Positions 22,418-30,376 of a stretch of 32,384 nucleotides of DNA are shown here, piece by piece; the first letter of the stretch is position 1, and the number at the start of each line of letters is the position of its first letter. A program made the position numbers and the translations under genes. Under the pieces are notes generated by a model. The model was not told where the DNA came from, did not search any database, and saw nothing but the letters and a program-made list of their open reading frames with translations. This stretch comes from an uncultured Oscillospiraceae bacterium (GTDB lineage: Bacteria > Bacillota > Clostridia > Oscillospirales > Oscillospiraceae): the NCBI GenBank assembly GCA_947630395.1, contig CANRHK010000004.1:1-32384 (forward strand), written 5' to 3'.

Positions 22418-24877
22418 ATGACGCAGGATTTTGTCAATCGATACATCGCCGCCCGCAGGGCGGTCATCGCCCGCCGCTACAAGAGAATGAACCCCCGCCA
22501 GCTGGAGGCGGTGCTGGCCACCGAGGGCCCCCTGCTGCTGCTGGCCGGGGCCGGCAGCGGCAAGACCACCGTTCTGATCCACCGTGTGGATAACCTGCTG
22601 ACCTTTGGCCGGGGCAGCGACACCGGCGAGGTTCCCGACTGGGCCACGGAGGAGGACCTGCAATTTCTGGAGACCTTCCCCGACCAGCCCGCCCCGGAGG
22701 ACTGGAAGCGGGCCATCCGCCTCTGTGCGGTGGAGCCCGCCGCCCCCTGGTCGGTCATCGCCATCACCTTCACCAACAAGGCCGCCGGGGAGCTGCGGGA
22801 GCGGCTGGAGAAAATGTGCGGCCCCGCCGCCCACGACATCTGGGCCGCCACCTTCCACAGCGCCTGTGTGCGGATTCTCCGCCGGGACGTGGAAAAACTG
22901 GGCATCGGCCTGGACAGCCGCTTCACCATCTACGACACCGACGACAGCCGCCGGGTCATCCGGGACGTGGTGAGGGACATGGGCCTGAACGAGAAGGAGT
23001 TCCAACCCCGATCCGTCCTGGCCATCATCAGCCGGGCCAAGGACAGGGACAGGAGCCCCGACGAGTTCGCCCGGGACGCCCGATCCTCCCACGACTGGCG
23101 CCTGCCCCGTATCGCGGAGATCTACGCCGGCTACCAGCGCCGCCTGCTGGAGGCCAACGCCGTGGATTTCGACGACATTGTCCGCTACGCCGTCCACTTG
23201 CTGCGGCAGGACGAGGAGGTCCGGGCCCACTATCAAAGGAAATTCCGCTATGTGCTGGTGGACGAGTACCAGGACACCAACTACCTCCAGTACCAGCTCT
23301 CCCGTCTGCTGGCGGGGGGCTATGAGAACCTCTGCGTGGTGGGCGACGACGACCAGTCCATCTACCGCTTCCGGGGGGCGGACCTGGAGAACATCCTCAG
23401 CTTTGAGAAGCAGTACCCCGGCTGCCGCACCATCCGGCTGGAGCAGAACTACCGCTCCAGCCAGAACATCCTGGACGCCGCCAACGCGGTCATCAAGAAC
23501 AACGTGGGCCGCAAGGGCAAGAACCTCTGGACCCGGAGCGGGCCGGGGGATAAGGTGCTGGTGCGCACCGTCACCAGCGAGAGCGACGAGGCCAACTTTG
23601 TGGCCGGGAAGATTATGGAGTCCTTCGGCCGGGGCGGCCACTGGCGGGACAGCGCGGTGCTCTACCGCATGAACGCCCAGTCCAACGCCCTGGAGATGGC
23701 CCTCAAGCGCAACGGCGTGCCCTATAAGGTCTACGGCGGCATGAAGTTCTTCGACAGGGCCGAGGTGAAAGACATGCTGGCCTACCTCTGCGTGGTGAGC
23801 AACAGCGCCGACGACCTGCGCCTGCGGCGCATCATCAACGTGCCCGCCCGGGGCATCGGCCCCACCACCGTGGAGAAAGCCGCCCAGATCGCCGCCCGGG
23901 AGGAGACAAGCCTCTATGACGTAATGCACCGGGCGGGGGAGTACCCGGCGCTGAAAGCCGCCGGCGGGCGGCTCCAGGCGTTTACCGCTCTCATTGCCGA
24001 GCTGCGGGCTCTGGCGGAGAGCATGGAACTGCCGGACTTCTACGACGCGGTGTGTGAGAAGACCGGGTACGTGAAAGCCCTGGAGGAGAAGAACGACATG
24101 GAGAGCCGGGGCCGGCTGGAGAACGTGCGGGAGCTGCGATCCAGCATCATCGGCTTCCTGGAGACGGATCCGGAGGACGCGTCCCTGGCGGGCTTTTTGG
24201 ACAGCGTGGCCCTGTACACCGACCTGGACGACGCGCCGGAGAACGGCGACTGTGTCTCCCTCATGACCATCCACAGCGCCAAGGGCCTGGAGTTCCCCAA
24301 CGTCTACGTGGTGGGCATGGAGGAGGGCGTCTTCCCGGGCACCCGGGCCATAGGGGAGCCGGAGGACATGGAGGAGGAGCGCCGCCTGTGCTACGTGGCC
24401 ATGACCCGGGCCAAGGAGCGCCTTGTCATGACCGCCGCCCGGCAGCGGATGCTCTATGGCCGCACCAGCAACAACCCGCCCTCCCGCTTCCTGGAGGAGC
24501 TGCCGGAGGATCCCATCCTCTGGCAGGGCAAGGAGCAGGCCCCGGCCCGCGGCAGCTGGGACAGCGGCAGCAGCTGGAGCGGCAGCGCTTTCGGCAGGAC
24601 CGACTCCACCGCGCCCGGCAAGGAGCGCCCCGCCGCCGTCCGGCCCCAGCGCCCCCGCCGCGTCTGGAACAGCGGCTATACCGCCCCCGCCGCCCATACC
24701 GCGCCGCTATTGCAGCTCCAGGGGGGCGACGCCGTCCGCCACCGGACCTACGGGGAGGGGATGGTGCTGTCCGTGCGGCCTATGGGCAACGACGCCCTCG
24801 TGGAAATCGCCTTCAACGGCGTGGGCACCAAGCGGCTGATGCTGCGCTCCGCCGGGGAGCATCTGACAAAATTATAA
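22418..24877 (+). CDS. pcrA: ATP-dependent DNA helicase PcrA/UvrD (SF1A)
   Basis: 819 residues from ATG 22418 (MTQDFVNRYIAARRAVI), close behind AGGAGAGAGAG. PcrA is the 3'-5' helicase of nucleotide excision repair, plasmid replication and RNA-polymerase backtracking. Helicase motifs are in order: LNPRQLEAV-like Q motif (MNPRQLEAV), Walker A AGAGSGKTT, Ia ITFTNKAAGELRERL, II VLVDEYQDTN, III VGDDDQSIYRFRGA, IV LEQNYRSSQNIL, V SLMTIHSAKGLEFPNVYVVGMEEG, VI EERRLCYVAMTRAKERL. A low-complexity linker (about 700-760) precedes a C-terminal Tudor-like domain (GDAVRHRTYGEGMVLSV), the RNA-polymerase-binding module. About 40 extra residues lie between motifs I and Ia (GRGSDTGEVPDWATEEDLQF...). It has its own promoter. 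Confidence 0.95.
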   Translation: MTQDFVNRYIAARRAVIARRYKRMNPRQLEAVLATEGPLLLLAGAGSGKTTVLIHRVDNLLTFGRGSDTGEVPDWATEEDLQFLETFPDQPAPEDWKRAIRLCAVEPAAPWSVIAITFTNKAAGELRERLEKMCGPAAHDIWAATFHSACVRILRRDVEKLGIGLDSRFTIYDTDDSRRVIRDVVRDMGLNEKEFQPRSVLAIISRAKDRDRSPDEFARDARSSHDWRLPRIAEIYAGYQRRLLEANAVDFDDIVRYAVHLLRQDEEVRAHYQRKFRYVLVDEYQDTNYLQYQLSRLLAGGYENLCVVGDDDQSIYRFRGADLENILSFEKQYPGCRTIRLEQNYRSSQNILDAANAVIKNNVGRKGKNLWTRSGPGDKVLVRTVTSESDEANFVAGKIMESFGRGGHWRDSAVLYRMNAQSNALEMALKRNGVPYKVYGGMKFFDRAEVKDMLAYLCVVSNSADDLRLRRIINVPARGIGPTTVEKAAQIAAREETSLYDVMHRAGEYPALKAAGGRLQAFTALIAELRALAESMELPDFYDAVCEKTGYVKALEEKNDMESRGRLENVRELRSSIIGFLETDPEDASLAGFLDSVALYTDLDDAPENGDCVSLMTIHSAKGLEFPNVYVVGMEEGVFPGTRAIGEPEDMEEERRLCYVAMTRAKERLVMTAARQRMLYGRTSNNPPSRFLEELPEDPILWQGKEQAPARGSWDSGSSWSGSAFGRTDSTAPGKERPAAVRPQRPRRVWNSGYTAPAAHTAPLLQLQGGDAVRHRTYGEGMVLSVRPMGNDALVEIAFNGVGTKRLMLRSAGEHLTKL

Positions 24878-24987
24878 TCTGGAAAAAACGCGCGGAAAAG
24901 CGGGAACCTTTTCCCCGCTCCTCCGTCTAATAGGACGAGCCCGCGAAAAGCGGACACGGAACATATCAAAAATATTTGGAGGTACTG

Positions 24988-25488
24988 ATGATGAAGCGTT
25001 TTGTGAAATTCCTGGCCCCAATGCTGGTGCTGGTTCTGCTCCTCACCGCCTGCGGCGGCAACAGCGGCGGCGACAGTGGCGCCCAGGCCCCCGATCTGAC
25101 CAAGTACTACGAGGACTACATGGCGTCCCTGGGGGAGGGCAACGCCCCGATGATGATGGATCTCACCGAGGACGAGGGGCTGATGGGCACCTACTATCCC
25201 GGCCTCACAGACGTGGAGACCAAGCAGCTGGTGGTGCGGATGCCCGCCATCACCGGGCAGGCCTTTGAGTTCGCCCTGGCCGAGGCGGCGGACGCCGACG
25301 GCGCGAAGACCGTTGCGGATATCTTCCAGAACCGCATCGACAGCCAGATGAGCGACACCATGATGTACCCCGCCACCATGGAGGCGTGGCAGGCCGCCAA
25401 GGTGATCACCCACGGCAATGTGGTGGCCCTGATTGTCGCCGGCGAGGGTATGGAGGACGCCGTCCCCACGTTTGAGGCCCTGTTTTAA
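24988..25488 (+). CDS. DUF4358-type lipoprotein
   Basis: 166 residues from ATG 24988 (MMKRFVKFLAPMLVLVLLLTACGG); the next ATG (24991) is equally near GGAGGT at 24978. The signal peptide ends in lipobox LTAC, with C22 lipidated, followed by a Gly/Ser linker. The rest (YPGLTDVETKQLVVRMPAIT, AFEFALAEAADADGAKTVADIFQNRIDSQM, YPATMEAWQAAKVITHGNVVALIV) matches the DUF4358 pattern of clostridial lipoproteins; this is recognition from memory. The C-terminal domain of the lipoprotein at 28111 is a paralogue. It stands 5' of the MBOAT gene, probably in one operon, and should sit on the outer face of the membrane. Function unknown. Confidence 0.82.
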   Translation: MMKRFVKFLAPMLVLVLLLTACGGNSGGDSGAQAPDLTKYYEDYMASLGEGNAPMMMDLTEDEGLMGTYYPGLTDVETKQLVVRMPAITGQAFEFALAEAADADGAKTVADIFQNRIDSQMSDTMMYPATMEAWQAAKVITHGNVVALIVAGEGMEDAVPTFEALF

Positions 25489-25503
25489 GAGAAAATGAAT
25501 GGC

Positions 25504-25527
25504 GGGGCAGCTCTCCTGGGCTGCCCC
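25504..25527 (+). other. Hairpin between the first DUF4358 gene and the MBOAT gene
   Basis: GGGGCAGC/GCTGCCCC (25504-25511 and 25520-25527) with an 8-base loop lies in the 82-base gap. No U-run follows directly (CTGTCCGGTTTTG), so it may tune rather than stop transcription, for example by partial attenuation or mRNA processing. Confidence 0.45.
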
Positions 25528-25570
25528 CTGTCCGGTTTTGAGAGACATAAAAGAGAGGTAAGGGCCGCCT

Positions 25571-26956
25571 ATGATTTTCTCCGACCTGCCGTTCCTGTTC
25601 TTCTACATCATGACCTGCCTGCTGGTCTACAAGATTGCGCCCCTGAAGCTGCGCAATCTGGTGCTGCTGATCTTCAGCCTGTTCTTCTACGGCTGGGGCG
25701 AGCCGGTGTACATCCTTATCATGTTCTTCTCCATCGCCGTCGACTACACCCACGGCATGCTGGTGGAGAAGTGGCGCAGCAACGACAGGCGAGCCAGGGC
25801 CGTGGTGGCCTCGTCCGTGATCTGCAACCTGGGGCTGCTGGTGTTCTTCAAGTACTGGGACTTCCTGATGACCAATATCAACGCCCTCACCGGCCTCGGC
25901 CTGCCGGTGCTGGGCCTGTCCCTGCCCATCGGCATCAGCTTCTACACCTTCCAGACCATGAGCTACACCATCGACGTCTACCGCCGGGACGCCCCGGCCC
26001 AGAGGAATCCGGTCACCTTCGGCGCCTATGTGACGCTGTTCCCCCAGCTCATCGCCGGCCCCATCATCCGCTACAAGTCCGTGGCGGACCAGCTGGAGAG
26101 CCGCAGTGAGAATCTGGAGAAATTCACCGCCGGTATCCGCCGCTTCACGGTGGGCATGGCCAAAAAGGTGCTTCTGGCCAACGCCATTGGCCAGTTGTGG
26201 GACGCGGCCAAGGGGACGGAGGAGCTGACGGTGGCCATGGCCTGGCTGGGCATCGCCGCCTACGCTTTCCAGATCTACTTCGACTTCTCCGGCTACAGCG
26301 ACATGGCTATCGGCCTGGGGAAGCTGTTCGGCTTCGACTTCCTGGAGAACTTCAACTACCCCTACATCTCCAAGTCCGTGGTGGAGTTCTGGAAGCGGTG
26401 GCACATCTCCCTGACCACCTGGTTCCGGGAATATGTGTACTTTCCCCTGGGCGGCAACCGGGTGCCAAAGTGGAAGTGGATCCGCAACATCCTCACTGTC
26501 TGGATCCTCACCGGCGTCTGGCACGGGGCCGGGTGGAACTTCCTGTTCTGGGGCCTCTACTACGCGGTGTGGATGCTGGCGGAGCGGATGTTCCTGGGCA
26601 AGTGGCTGGAGAAGCTCCCCAATGCGCTGCGGCACATCTACACCATGGCCATCGTGCTGGTGGGCTGGGCCCTCTTCGACCTCACGGACCTGCGCCAGCT
26701 GGGGAGCTATCTGCTGACCATGTTCGGCCAGGGGCGGCTCTGGAGCGCCGGGACCGGCTACTATCTGCGCAGCTACCTGCCCATGCTGGTGATTCTGACC
26801 GCGGCCTCCACACCCCTTGGAAAGCGGGTGTGGGCCAAGCTGGGGGAGAGAACCCAGGCCATTCTGGAGCCCCTGCTGGTGCTGGGAGCGCTGGTGCTCT
26901 GCACCGCCTCCCTGGTGGACGCCAGCTACAACCCGTTCCTCTATTTTCGTTTTTAA
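25571..26956 (+). CDS. MBOAT-family membrane O-acyltransferase (AlgI/DltB-like)
   Basis: 461 residues with about ten hydrophobic segments. MBOAT enzymes pass acyl groups across or at the membrane to surface polymers (AlgI: alginate acetylation; DltB: D-alanylation of teichoic acid). Family motifs: LPIGISFYTFQTMSYTIDVYR (119-139), PQLIAGPIIRYK, YFDFSGYSDMAIGLGKLFGF (236-255), EFWKRWHISLTTWFREYVYFPLGGNR and the catalytic His H318 in LTGVWHGAGWNFLFWG. GAGAGGTAAGG precedes the ATG. The next gene, a DHHW/AlgX-like protein, starts 13 bases after the stop, the usual partner arrangement. No dltA or dltC lies nearby, which favours an acetyl or similar group over D-Ala. The target polymer is not known. 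Confidence 0.93.
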   Translation: MIFSDLPFLFFYIMTCLLVYKIAPLKLRNLVLLIFSLFFYGWGEPVYILIMFFSIAVDYTHGMLVEKWRSNDRRARAVVASSVICNLGLLVFFKYWDFLMTNINALTGLGLPVLGLSLPIGISFYTFQTMSYTIDVYRRDAPAQRNPVTFGAYVTLFPQLIAGPIIRYKSVADQLESRSENLEKFTAGIRRFTVGMAKKVLLANAIGQLWDAAKGTEELTVAMAWLGIAAYAFQIYFDFSGYSDMAIGLGKLFGFDFLENFNYPYISKSVVEFWKRWHISLTTWFREYVYFPLGGNRVPKWKWIRNILTVWILTGVWHGAGWNFLFWGLYYAVWMLAERMFLGKWLEKLPNALRHIYTMAIVLVGWALFDLTDLRQLGSYLLTMFGQGRLWSAGTGYYLRSYLPMLVILTAASTPLGKRVWAKLGERTQAILEPLLVLGALVLCTASLVDASYNPFLYFRF

Positions 26957-26969
26957 GGAGGTGTGTGAC

Positions 26970-28070
26970 ATGACGAAACGAGTATCCCAGTGGGCCACGG
27001 CCATCCTCTTCTGCGGCTTTCTGACCCTGTTCGGCGTGCTGCACATCGTACTGCCCGACAGGGAGTTCTCCCCGGTGGAGAACCGGACGCTGGCCCAGTT
27101 CCCGTCTTTCAGCTGGCGGGCCCTCCGGGAGGGGGACTTCACCGCCGGTCTGGAGAAGTATCTGGCGGACCAGTTCCCCCTGCGGGACAGCTGGATCGGG
27201 CTCAAGACCCGGTATGAGTGGCTGCTGGGCAAGCGGGAGTTCCACGACGTGTACCTCTGCGGCGACGTGCTGATCTCCAAGATCACCGACACCAGCCGGG
27301 CGGAGAGCGGCCTGGGCTACATCAAGAAGCTGGCGGACAAGACGGACATTCCCGTCTACGTGGGCCTCATTCCCACGGCGGCGGAGATCTGGCGGGACAA
27401 GCTGCCGGCGGGCGCGCCGTCTTTCGACCAGCTGGCCTATCTGGACGAGGCGAAGGCAGCCGGCGGAAACTGGGTGGACATGTACGGCGCACTCGACCCC
27501 CACGCGGAGGAGCGGATCTACTACGCCACCGACCACCACTGGACCAGCCTGGGGGCCTACTACGGCTACACCGCCGTGGCGGAGGCCATGGGCTTTACCC
27601 CGGCCCCCCTGGGGGAGGCCACGGTGGCCTCCGACCAGTTCTACGGCACCCTCTACTCCACCTCCGGCGTCCACTGGCTGGGGCCGGAGACCATCGAGCG
27701 CTACCGTGACAGCGAGGGCATTACGGTGGAGGACCCGGTGAAGGGGGAGACCCACGGCCTCTACGTGGACAGCTACCTCAGCGAGAAGGACAAGTACTCC
27801 TCCTTCATGGGCGGCAACACGCCCCTCTATATTGTGACAAACCCCAGCGCCGCCTCCGGCGAGACGCTGCTGGTGGTGCGGGACAGCTACAGCGACAGCC
27901 TGGCCCCCTTCCTCACGGACCTGTTTCAGGAGATCCACCTGATGGATCTCCGCTACAACCGGCAGTCTGTGGCTCAGTACGCCGAGAGCATCGGCGCGGA
28001 TCGGATCCTGGTGTGTTATAGCGTGGAGAACTTCGTCAAGGATGCGGATACCGTCTTTCTGGGGCAGTAA
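26970..28070 (+). CDS. DHHW-family (AlgX/AlgJ-like) acyltransfer partner of the MBOAT protein
   Basis: 366 residues from ATG 26970, directly behind AAGGAGGTG. An uncleaved signal/anchor (10-28) puts the domain outside. The early REFSPVENRTLAQFPSFSW is the usual DHHW-protein start. The catalytic signature DHHW is at 188-191 (YYATDHHWTSLGAYYGY). A Ser motif VVRDSYSDSLAPFL (303-316) supplies the probable nucleophile, as in SGNH-like AlgX/AlgJ. Such proteins take the acyl group from the MBOAT enzyme and place it on an extracellular glycan. A very short gap on both sides shows a shared operon. Confidence 0.9.
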   Translation: MTKRVSQWATAILFCGFLTLFGVLHIVLPDREFSPVENRTLAQFPSFSWRALREGDFTAGLEKYLADQFPLRDSWIGLKTRYEWLLGKREFHDVYLCGDVLISKITDTSRAESGLGYIKKLADKTDIPVYVGLIPTAAEIWRDKLPAGAPSFDQLAYLDEAKAAGGNWVDMYGALDPHAEERIYYATDHHWTSLGAYYGYTAVAEAMGFTPAPLGEATVASDQFYGTLYSTSGVHWLGPETIERYRDSEGITVEDPVKGETHGLYVDSYLSEKDKYSSFMGGNTPLYIVTNPSAASGETLLVVRDSYSDSLAPFLTDLFQEIHLMDLRYNRQSVAQYAESIGADRILVCYSVENFVKDADTVFLGQ

Positions 28071-28110
28071 CCGCGGGGAACTCCCCATACGACAGAAAGG
28101 AAACGAAGTG

Positions 28111-29145
28111 ATGAAAAAGATATTTTCCCTCCTCCTGGCGCTGGCCCTGGTGCTGAGCCTCGCGGCCTGCGGCGGCGGGAATCAGAACGCCGGCGGCAAC
28201 AACAATGGCGGAAACAATCAGCAGCAAAGCGATACCAACGGCGGCAACAGCCAGAAGGACCCCGCCGGCAATAGCGGCGGCGGCCAGACCCCCGGCGACA
28301 ACGATGGCGACAGCGATGACAGCCAGACTCCCGGCGACGGCGGTGGAGAGGGAGCCAATCCCGGCGGCGCGATCATCCCCAAGCCGGACGGCGGCGGGGA
28401 CGGTTCCGGCGGGGAGCAAAACCCCGGTGAGGGGGAGACGAAGCCCCCGGCCGTGGAGCTCAACTACACAGATATCACCCTCCGGAAGGAGGGGGAGACC
28501 CTCCGGCTTCAGCCACAAGGCCTGACGGGGGCCTACGCCGGCGAGTATACCAGCAAGGACGAGGCCGTGGCGACGGTGGACGCGAACGGCACCGTCACCG
28601 CCGTGGCCCCCGGCACCACCACGGTCACGATCCACGTGGAACACGAGAGCGGCCAGTACGACTTCACCTGCATCGTCCGCTGCAAGTGGGAGAAGGCCCC
28701 GGAGTCCCAGGAGAAGCCCGATCCCCGGCCGCCGGCAGCCGGCGCCCCCTCTGTCAGCGACTTTTTCGCCACCCTCTCTCAGAGCTACGACGGCGTGAGC
28801 AGTCTGGCCGCCGTGGAGGGCGAGGTGCTGGAGGCGAAGTATCCCGGCCTGGCCTCCGCCGCCGGTGTGGAGCAGGTGCTGGTGATGGAGCCGGTGATCA
28901 GCATGTCCTCGGTGGCTGTCGCGCTGGTGAAGCTGTCCGACAGCGCCTCGGCCTCGGATGTCCAGGCGGTGAAAGCCATCCTCCAGGGGCGAATTGACCA
29001 GCAGGCGGCGGGCGGCGCCTACTACCCCGCAGCCATGGAGATATGGGGCCAGGGCAAGGTGGTCTCCACCGGGAAATATGTGGGTATGTTTGTCCACAGC
29101 AGCGCCCAGTCCATGGCGGACCTCTTTGCCTCCACCTATGGTTAA
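28111..29145 (+). CDS. Lipoprotein with Big2 Ig-like domain and C-terminal DUF4358-like domain
   Basis: 344 residues from ATG 28111 (MKKIFSLLLALALVLSLAAC), AAAGGA upstream; C20 is the lipidated Cys. Residues 21-112 are a long Gly/Asn/Gln/Asp-rich linker that could cross much of the wall. Residues 117-190 fit a bacterial Ig-like group 2 domain (ITLRKEGETLRL, SKDEAVATVDANGTVTAVAPGTTTVTI). Residues 214-344 (EAKYPGLAS, VLVMEPVISMSSVAVALVKL, VKAILQGRIDQQ, YYPAAMEIWGQGKVVSTGKYVGMFV) parallel the DUF4358 lipoprotein at 24988. It is the last gene of the acylation locus. A structural or substrate-binding role at the cell surface is likely, but unproven. Confidence 0.85.
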   Translation: MKKIFSLLLALALVLSLAACGGGNQNAGGNNNGGNNQQQSDTNGGNSQKDPAGNSGGGQTPGDNDGDSDDSQTPGDGGGEGANPGGAIIPKPDGGGDGSGGEQNPGEGETKPPAVELNYTDITLRKEGETLRLQPQGLTGAYAGEYTSKDEAVATVDANGTVTAVAPGTTTVTIHVEHESGQYDFTCIVRCKWEKAPESQEKPDPRPPAAGAPSVSDFFATLSQSYDGVSSLAAVEGEVLEAKYPGLASAAGVEQVLVMEPVISMSSVAVALVKLSDSASASDVQAVKAILQGRIDQQAAGGAYYPAAMEIWGQGKVVSTGKYVGMFVHSSAQSMADLFASTYG

Positions 29146-29296
29146 TCCTCCGGCAATTAAATAGAATCTCCCCGTTAATATCTTTTGCGCTCACCCTGCG
29201 GTCTGTCTTGTCTAAACCGGACCTGCTCCCGTGTATGAGGCGAAGCGGCTAACCAAGGCTGTTTACCAGGGGTGCGGGGGCAAGACTGTGAATGCG

Positions 29297-30016
29297 CTAT
29301 TTGCTGATGTCGGGGATTCTCGCCAGGACCGCCTCCAAATCACGGAACGTGCCGTGGGGGTAAGGGGCGATGGGATGATTGTCCGGATTCTCTATGTAGT
29401 TCGTCACCAGGAAGGCCGACATGCCTGTCTCGATCGCCGCCATGTCGTCCACCGGGTTATTTCCGATCATCAGGCAGTTGGGGGCTTCCATCCCGATGGT
29501 CTTCAAAATATCCCGGTAATAATCCACATTGGGCTTGCTGTGGCGGCAGTTCTCATATGTGGTCACCAGGTCGAAGTCCTCCGCCGTGAGGCCTACCCAG
29601 GCCAGCCGGGTCTCGATCGCCGTCAGCGGAAAGATTGGCGTGGTGGCCAGCACCAGGCCGTAGCCCTTGGCCCGGAGGCCGTCAATCAGCTCCCCCCTGT
29701 CCACGTTCTCCTTCAGCACGGATCGCACGCTGTCAAAGTCGTGGAGATAGAAGTCCTCCAGGTGGCTCTCCAGGCTCAGAGCCTGGATGCCCAGCTCCTT
29801 GGCGAACACATTCCAGAAAAGCTGGCGGTTGGTCATCGCGCCGTCGTTGGCTACCATGGCCATAGTGCCCTTCCAGATGGCCTTGCTTATCTTCTCCCCG
29901 TCAAGCCCCAGAGGCGTCATGTGGCGGACTAGGGCGGAGAAATAGCTTTTGATAAAGTCGTCCTGGAAAAAGGGCACCAGGGTGCCGTCCAAGTCAAACA
30001 GGATGGTTGTCAGCAT
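29297..30016 (-). CDS. HAD-superfamily hydrolase
   Basis: 239 residues. HAD motif I is LFDLDGTLVPF, motif II LATTPIFPLTA (Thr), motif III the Lys in CRHSKPNVDYY, motif IV MIGNNPVDDMAAIETGM. Residues between about 15 and 100 form a helical cap (C1 type). The unusual GNNPVDD replaces the common GD-x3-D form but keeps two Asp. It is not closely similar to the HAD protein at 21464. GAGGAGATGA precedes ATG 30016, with a consensus promoter at 30055. Convergent with the acylation locus; no clear terminator was found in the 150 bases between them. Confidence 0.88.
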   Translation of the reverse strand: MLTTILFDLDGTLVPFFQDDFIKSYFSALVRHMTPLGLDGEKISKAIWKGTMAMVANDGAMTNRQLFWNVFAKELGIQALSLESHLEDFYLHDFDSVRSVLKENVDRGELIDGLRAKGYGLVLATTPIFPLTAIETRLAWVGLTAEDFDLVTTYENCRHSKPNVDYYRDILKTIGMEAPNCLMIGNNPVDDMAAIETGMSAFLVTNYIENPDNHPIAPYPHGTFRDLEAVLARIPDISK

Positions 30017-30054
30017 GATTGCTTCATCTCCTCAGCCGCCTTATTTTTATCTGG

Positions 30055-30083
30055 ATTATACCAAATTCTTTCCCGTCTGGCAA
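30055..30083 (-). promoter_or_regulatory. Sigma-A promoter of the HAD hydrolase gene
   Basis: On the minus strand TTGCCA (30078-30083) and TATAAT (30055-30060) are 17 bases apart, 39 bases before the ATG. Confidence 0.82.
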
Positions 30084-30122
30084 GTGTCGGTTGGGTAATC
30101 CATGCCAAGGGCGGCCACTAAT

Positions 30123-30167
30123 ATAAGTTTGCAGGGACCCAAGAGGTCCAGGCAAACTTATTTTTTA
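30123..30167 (+). terminator. Orphan plus-strand terminator-like hairpin
   Basis: ATAAGTTTGC (30123-30132) pairs with GCAAACTTAT (30152-30161), with an inner GGACC/GGTCC stem, and is followed by TTTTTATG on the plus strand. No plus-strand gene lies within the preceding 950 bases. On the minus strand, where the VTT gene would end, the following sequence is not U-rich. Confidence 0.7.
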
Positions 30168-30255
30168 TGCCCTGGGGAGGTGAAAAGGGTCTGGCTGGCT
30201 ACATATCAAGGACCTAAACATCAAATCAGGATTCCAAAGGACGAAGCCCTTTGGT

Positions 30256-30361
30256 GCCCTTTTGCCTACTTTTCCGGCAAGGGAAAAGTAGGCCAGGGTT
30301 GCCACGGCAGTGGCAAAGAGAAAAAGACCACCCCAGGGGCCGGAGGCCCCCGCGGCAGTCC
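30256..30361 (+). repeat. Composite palindromic intergenic repeat, copy B
   Basis: Order: the palindrome GCCTACTTTTCC/GGAAAAGTAGGC (30264-30275 and 30282-30293), CAGGG, a small TTGCCAC/GTGGCAA hairpin, AAAGAGAAAAAG, the hairpin GGGGCC-GGA-GGCCCC (30336-30350), CAGTCC (30356-30361). It matches copy A at 22231-22333 in order. With the promoter and hairpin above it fills the 360-base gap; no gene is seen. Confidence 0.7.
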
Positions 30362-30376
30362 AACGCAAAGTAAGCC

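Noticed and set aside
22397-24697. A 766-codon minus-strand open frame over pcrA
   Set aside because: Antisense shadow of a gene with every SF1 helicase motif; no motif in the reverse product.
29146-29296. Search for a terminator between the convergent acylation locus and HAD gene
   Set aside because: No stem of useful length followed by a T-run was found in either direction, so none is reported.
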